NCBI GenBank assembly: GCA_023260175.1
Contig: JALQWD010000075.1
Location: 1-7,062, forward strand
Direction: 5' to 3'
Source: Candidatus Nanopelagicaceae bacterium
GTDB taxonomy: Bacteria > Actinomycetota > Actinomycetes > Nanopelagicales > Nanopelagicaceae
DNA length: 7,062 nt
Positions 6,885 through 7,062 of the stretch are shown here, piece after piece. The position numbers and the translations under genes are program-made. The notes beneath the pieces were generated by a model. The model ran no database searches, was not told the origin of the DNA, and was given only the letters and a program-made list of their open reading frames with translations. Within the stretch, counting starts at the first letter, position 1; each line of letters begins with the position of its first letter.

Positions 6885-6914
6885 TTTTTACGAGGGCTTT
6901 TCTAGACATGTCAA
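6885..6914 (-). promoter_or_regulatory. Candidate - strand promoter upstream of deoD
   Basis: On the - strand an exact TTGACA (6914-6909) is followed after 18 bases by TAAAAA (6890-6885), which matches the -10 consensus at four positions. It points toward deoD and would start transcription at about 6878, upstream of the two hairpins. A dyad element (6915-6934) abuts its -35 box. Confidence 0.4.
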
Positions 6915-6934
6915 TCGCATGAATATTTATGCGA
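6915..6934. promoter_or_regulatory. 20-bp dyad, possible operator between deoD and rpsL
   Basis: TCGCATGAAT (6915-6924) and ATTTATGCGA (6925-6934) are reverse complements at nine of ten positions, forming a compact symmetrical site without spacer. Such a shape is typical of dimeric repressor sites. It sits directly next to the -35 box of the candidate - strand promoter and about 95 bases before the rpsL start, so it could control either or both divergent transcripts. The regulator is unknown. Confidence 0.4.
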
Positions 6935-6961
6935 AAGATTTGCGCGGAAGGTGCAACACAC

Positions 6962-6990
6962 CCGACCGCGTGGGTCGGAAAAGTTTTTTA
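6962..6990 (+). other. Hairpin with trailing U-run in the rpsL leader
   Basis: CCGACC (6962-6967) pairs with GGTCGG (6973-6978) around a five-base loop. After AAAAG comes a run of six T (6984-6989), then an A-rich stretch to the rpsL ribosome binding site. The five-base gap between stem and T-run is unlike an ordinary terminator, so it may be a leader structure of the ribosomal protein operon, a weak attenuator, or part of the promoter region. I could not identify a convincing + strand promoter for rpsL by eye. Confidence 0.3.
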
Positions 6991-7028
6991 AGAAAGACAA
7001 AATTAAAACGAAACAAAGATGGAGAAAC

Positions 7029-7062
7029 ATGCCAACGATTCAACAGTTAGTGCGTCGTGGTC
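7029..7062 (+). CDS. rpsL: Ribosomal protein S12, N-terminal start (3' end outside window)
   Basis: Only the first eleven codons are present: MPTIQQLVRRG, closely matching the universally conserved S12 start MPTINQLVRKG. S12 is a small-subunit ribosomal protein at the decoding centre and heads the str operon (rpsL, rpsG, fusA, tuf) in most bacteria; those genes would lie beyond the window. The ribosome binding site is GGAG (7021-7024), four bases before ATG 7029. The upstream 276-base region is shared with divergent deoD. Confidence 0.95.
   Translation, partial: MPTIQQLVRRG

Overview
The window runs from the 3' end of rpoC (RNA polymerase beta' subunit) to the first codons of rpsL (ribosomal protein S12), both on the + strand. 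The rpoC tail, the small GC-poor genes (by eye about 45% GC), the lysine/threonine/alanine-rich secreted proteins and the rpoC-to-rpsL order suggest a low-GC actinobacterium. A freshwater acI type ('Candidatus Nanopelagicales', for example Planktophila) is my best guess, made from general resemblance and not from any search.

Layout: (1) 1-580, end of rpoC, closed by a very strong intrinsic terminator at 591-631. (2) 769-4061, three tightly spaced + strand genes (gaps of 31 and 28 bases, each with its own ribosome binding site) that all encode Sec-exported proteins of unknown function. The first has a small Cys-containing module plus a probable beta-barrel, the second an Ig-like domain plus a larger beta-rich domain, and the third is a 550-residue protein with an internally duplicated pair of Ig/IPT-like domains. 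(3) 4073-6752 on the - strand, deoD (hexameric-type purine nucleoside phosphorylase) followed after a single base by a 12-helix MMPL/RND-type exporter that starts with GTG. This pair converges on the secreted-protein operon, and a long hairpin lies at the junction. (4) 6753-7028, the divergent deoD/rpsL intergenic region. It is rich in structure: a near-perfect dyad, a consensus -35 box, a direct repeat, a hairpin with an anti-Shine-Dalgarno loop, and a perfect 10-bp terminator hairpin with a U-run, mostly on the - strand upstream of deoD. (5) 7029-7062, start of rpsL.

The two parts most likely to be undescribed are the three-gene secreted-protein operon, especially the duplicated third protein with its repeated G-x-H motif, and the - strand RNA implied at about 6777-6880. 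That RNA is either a small RNA with a CUCCUCCUC loop or a terminator-controlled leader of deoD. The housekeeping neighbours explain neither.
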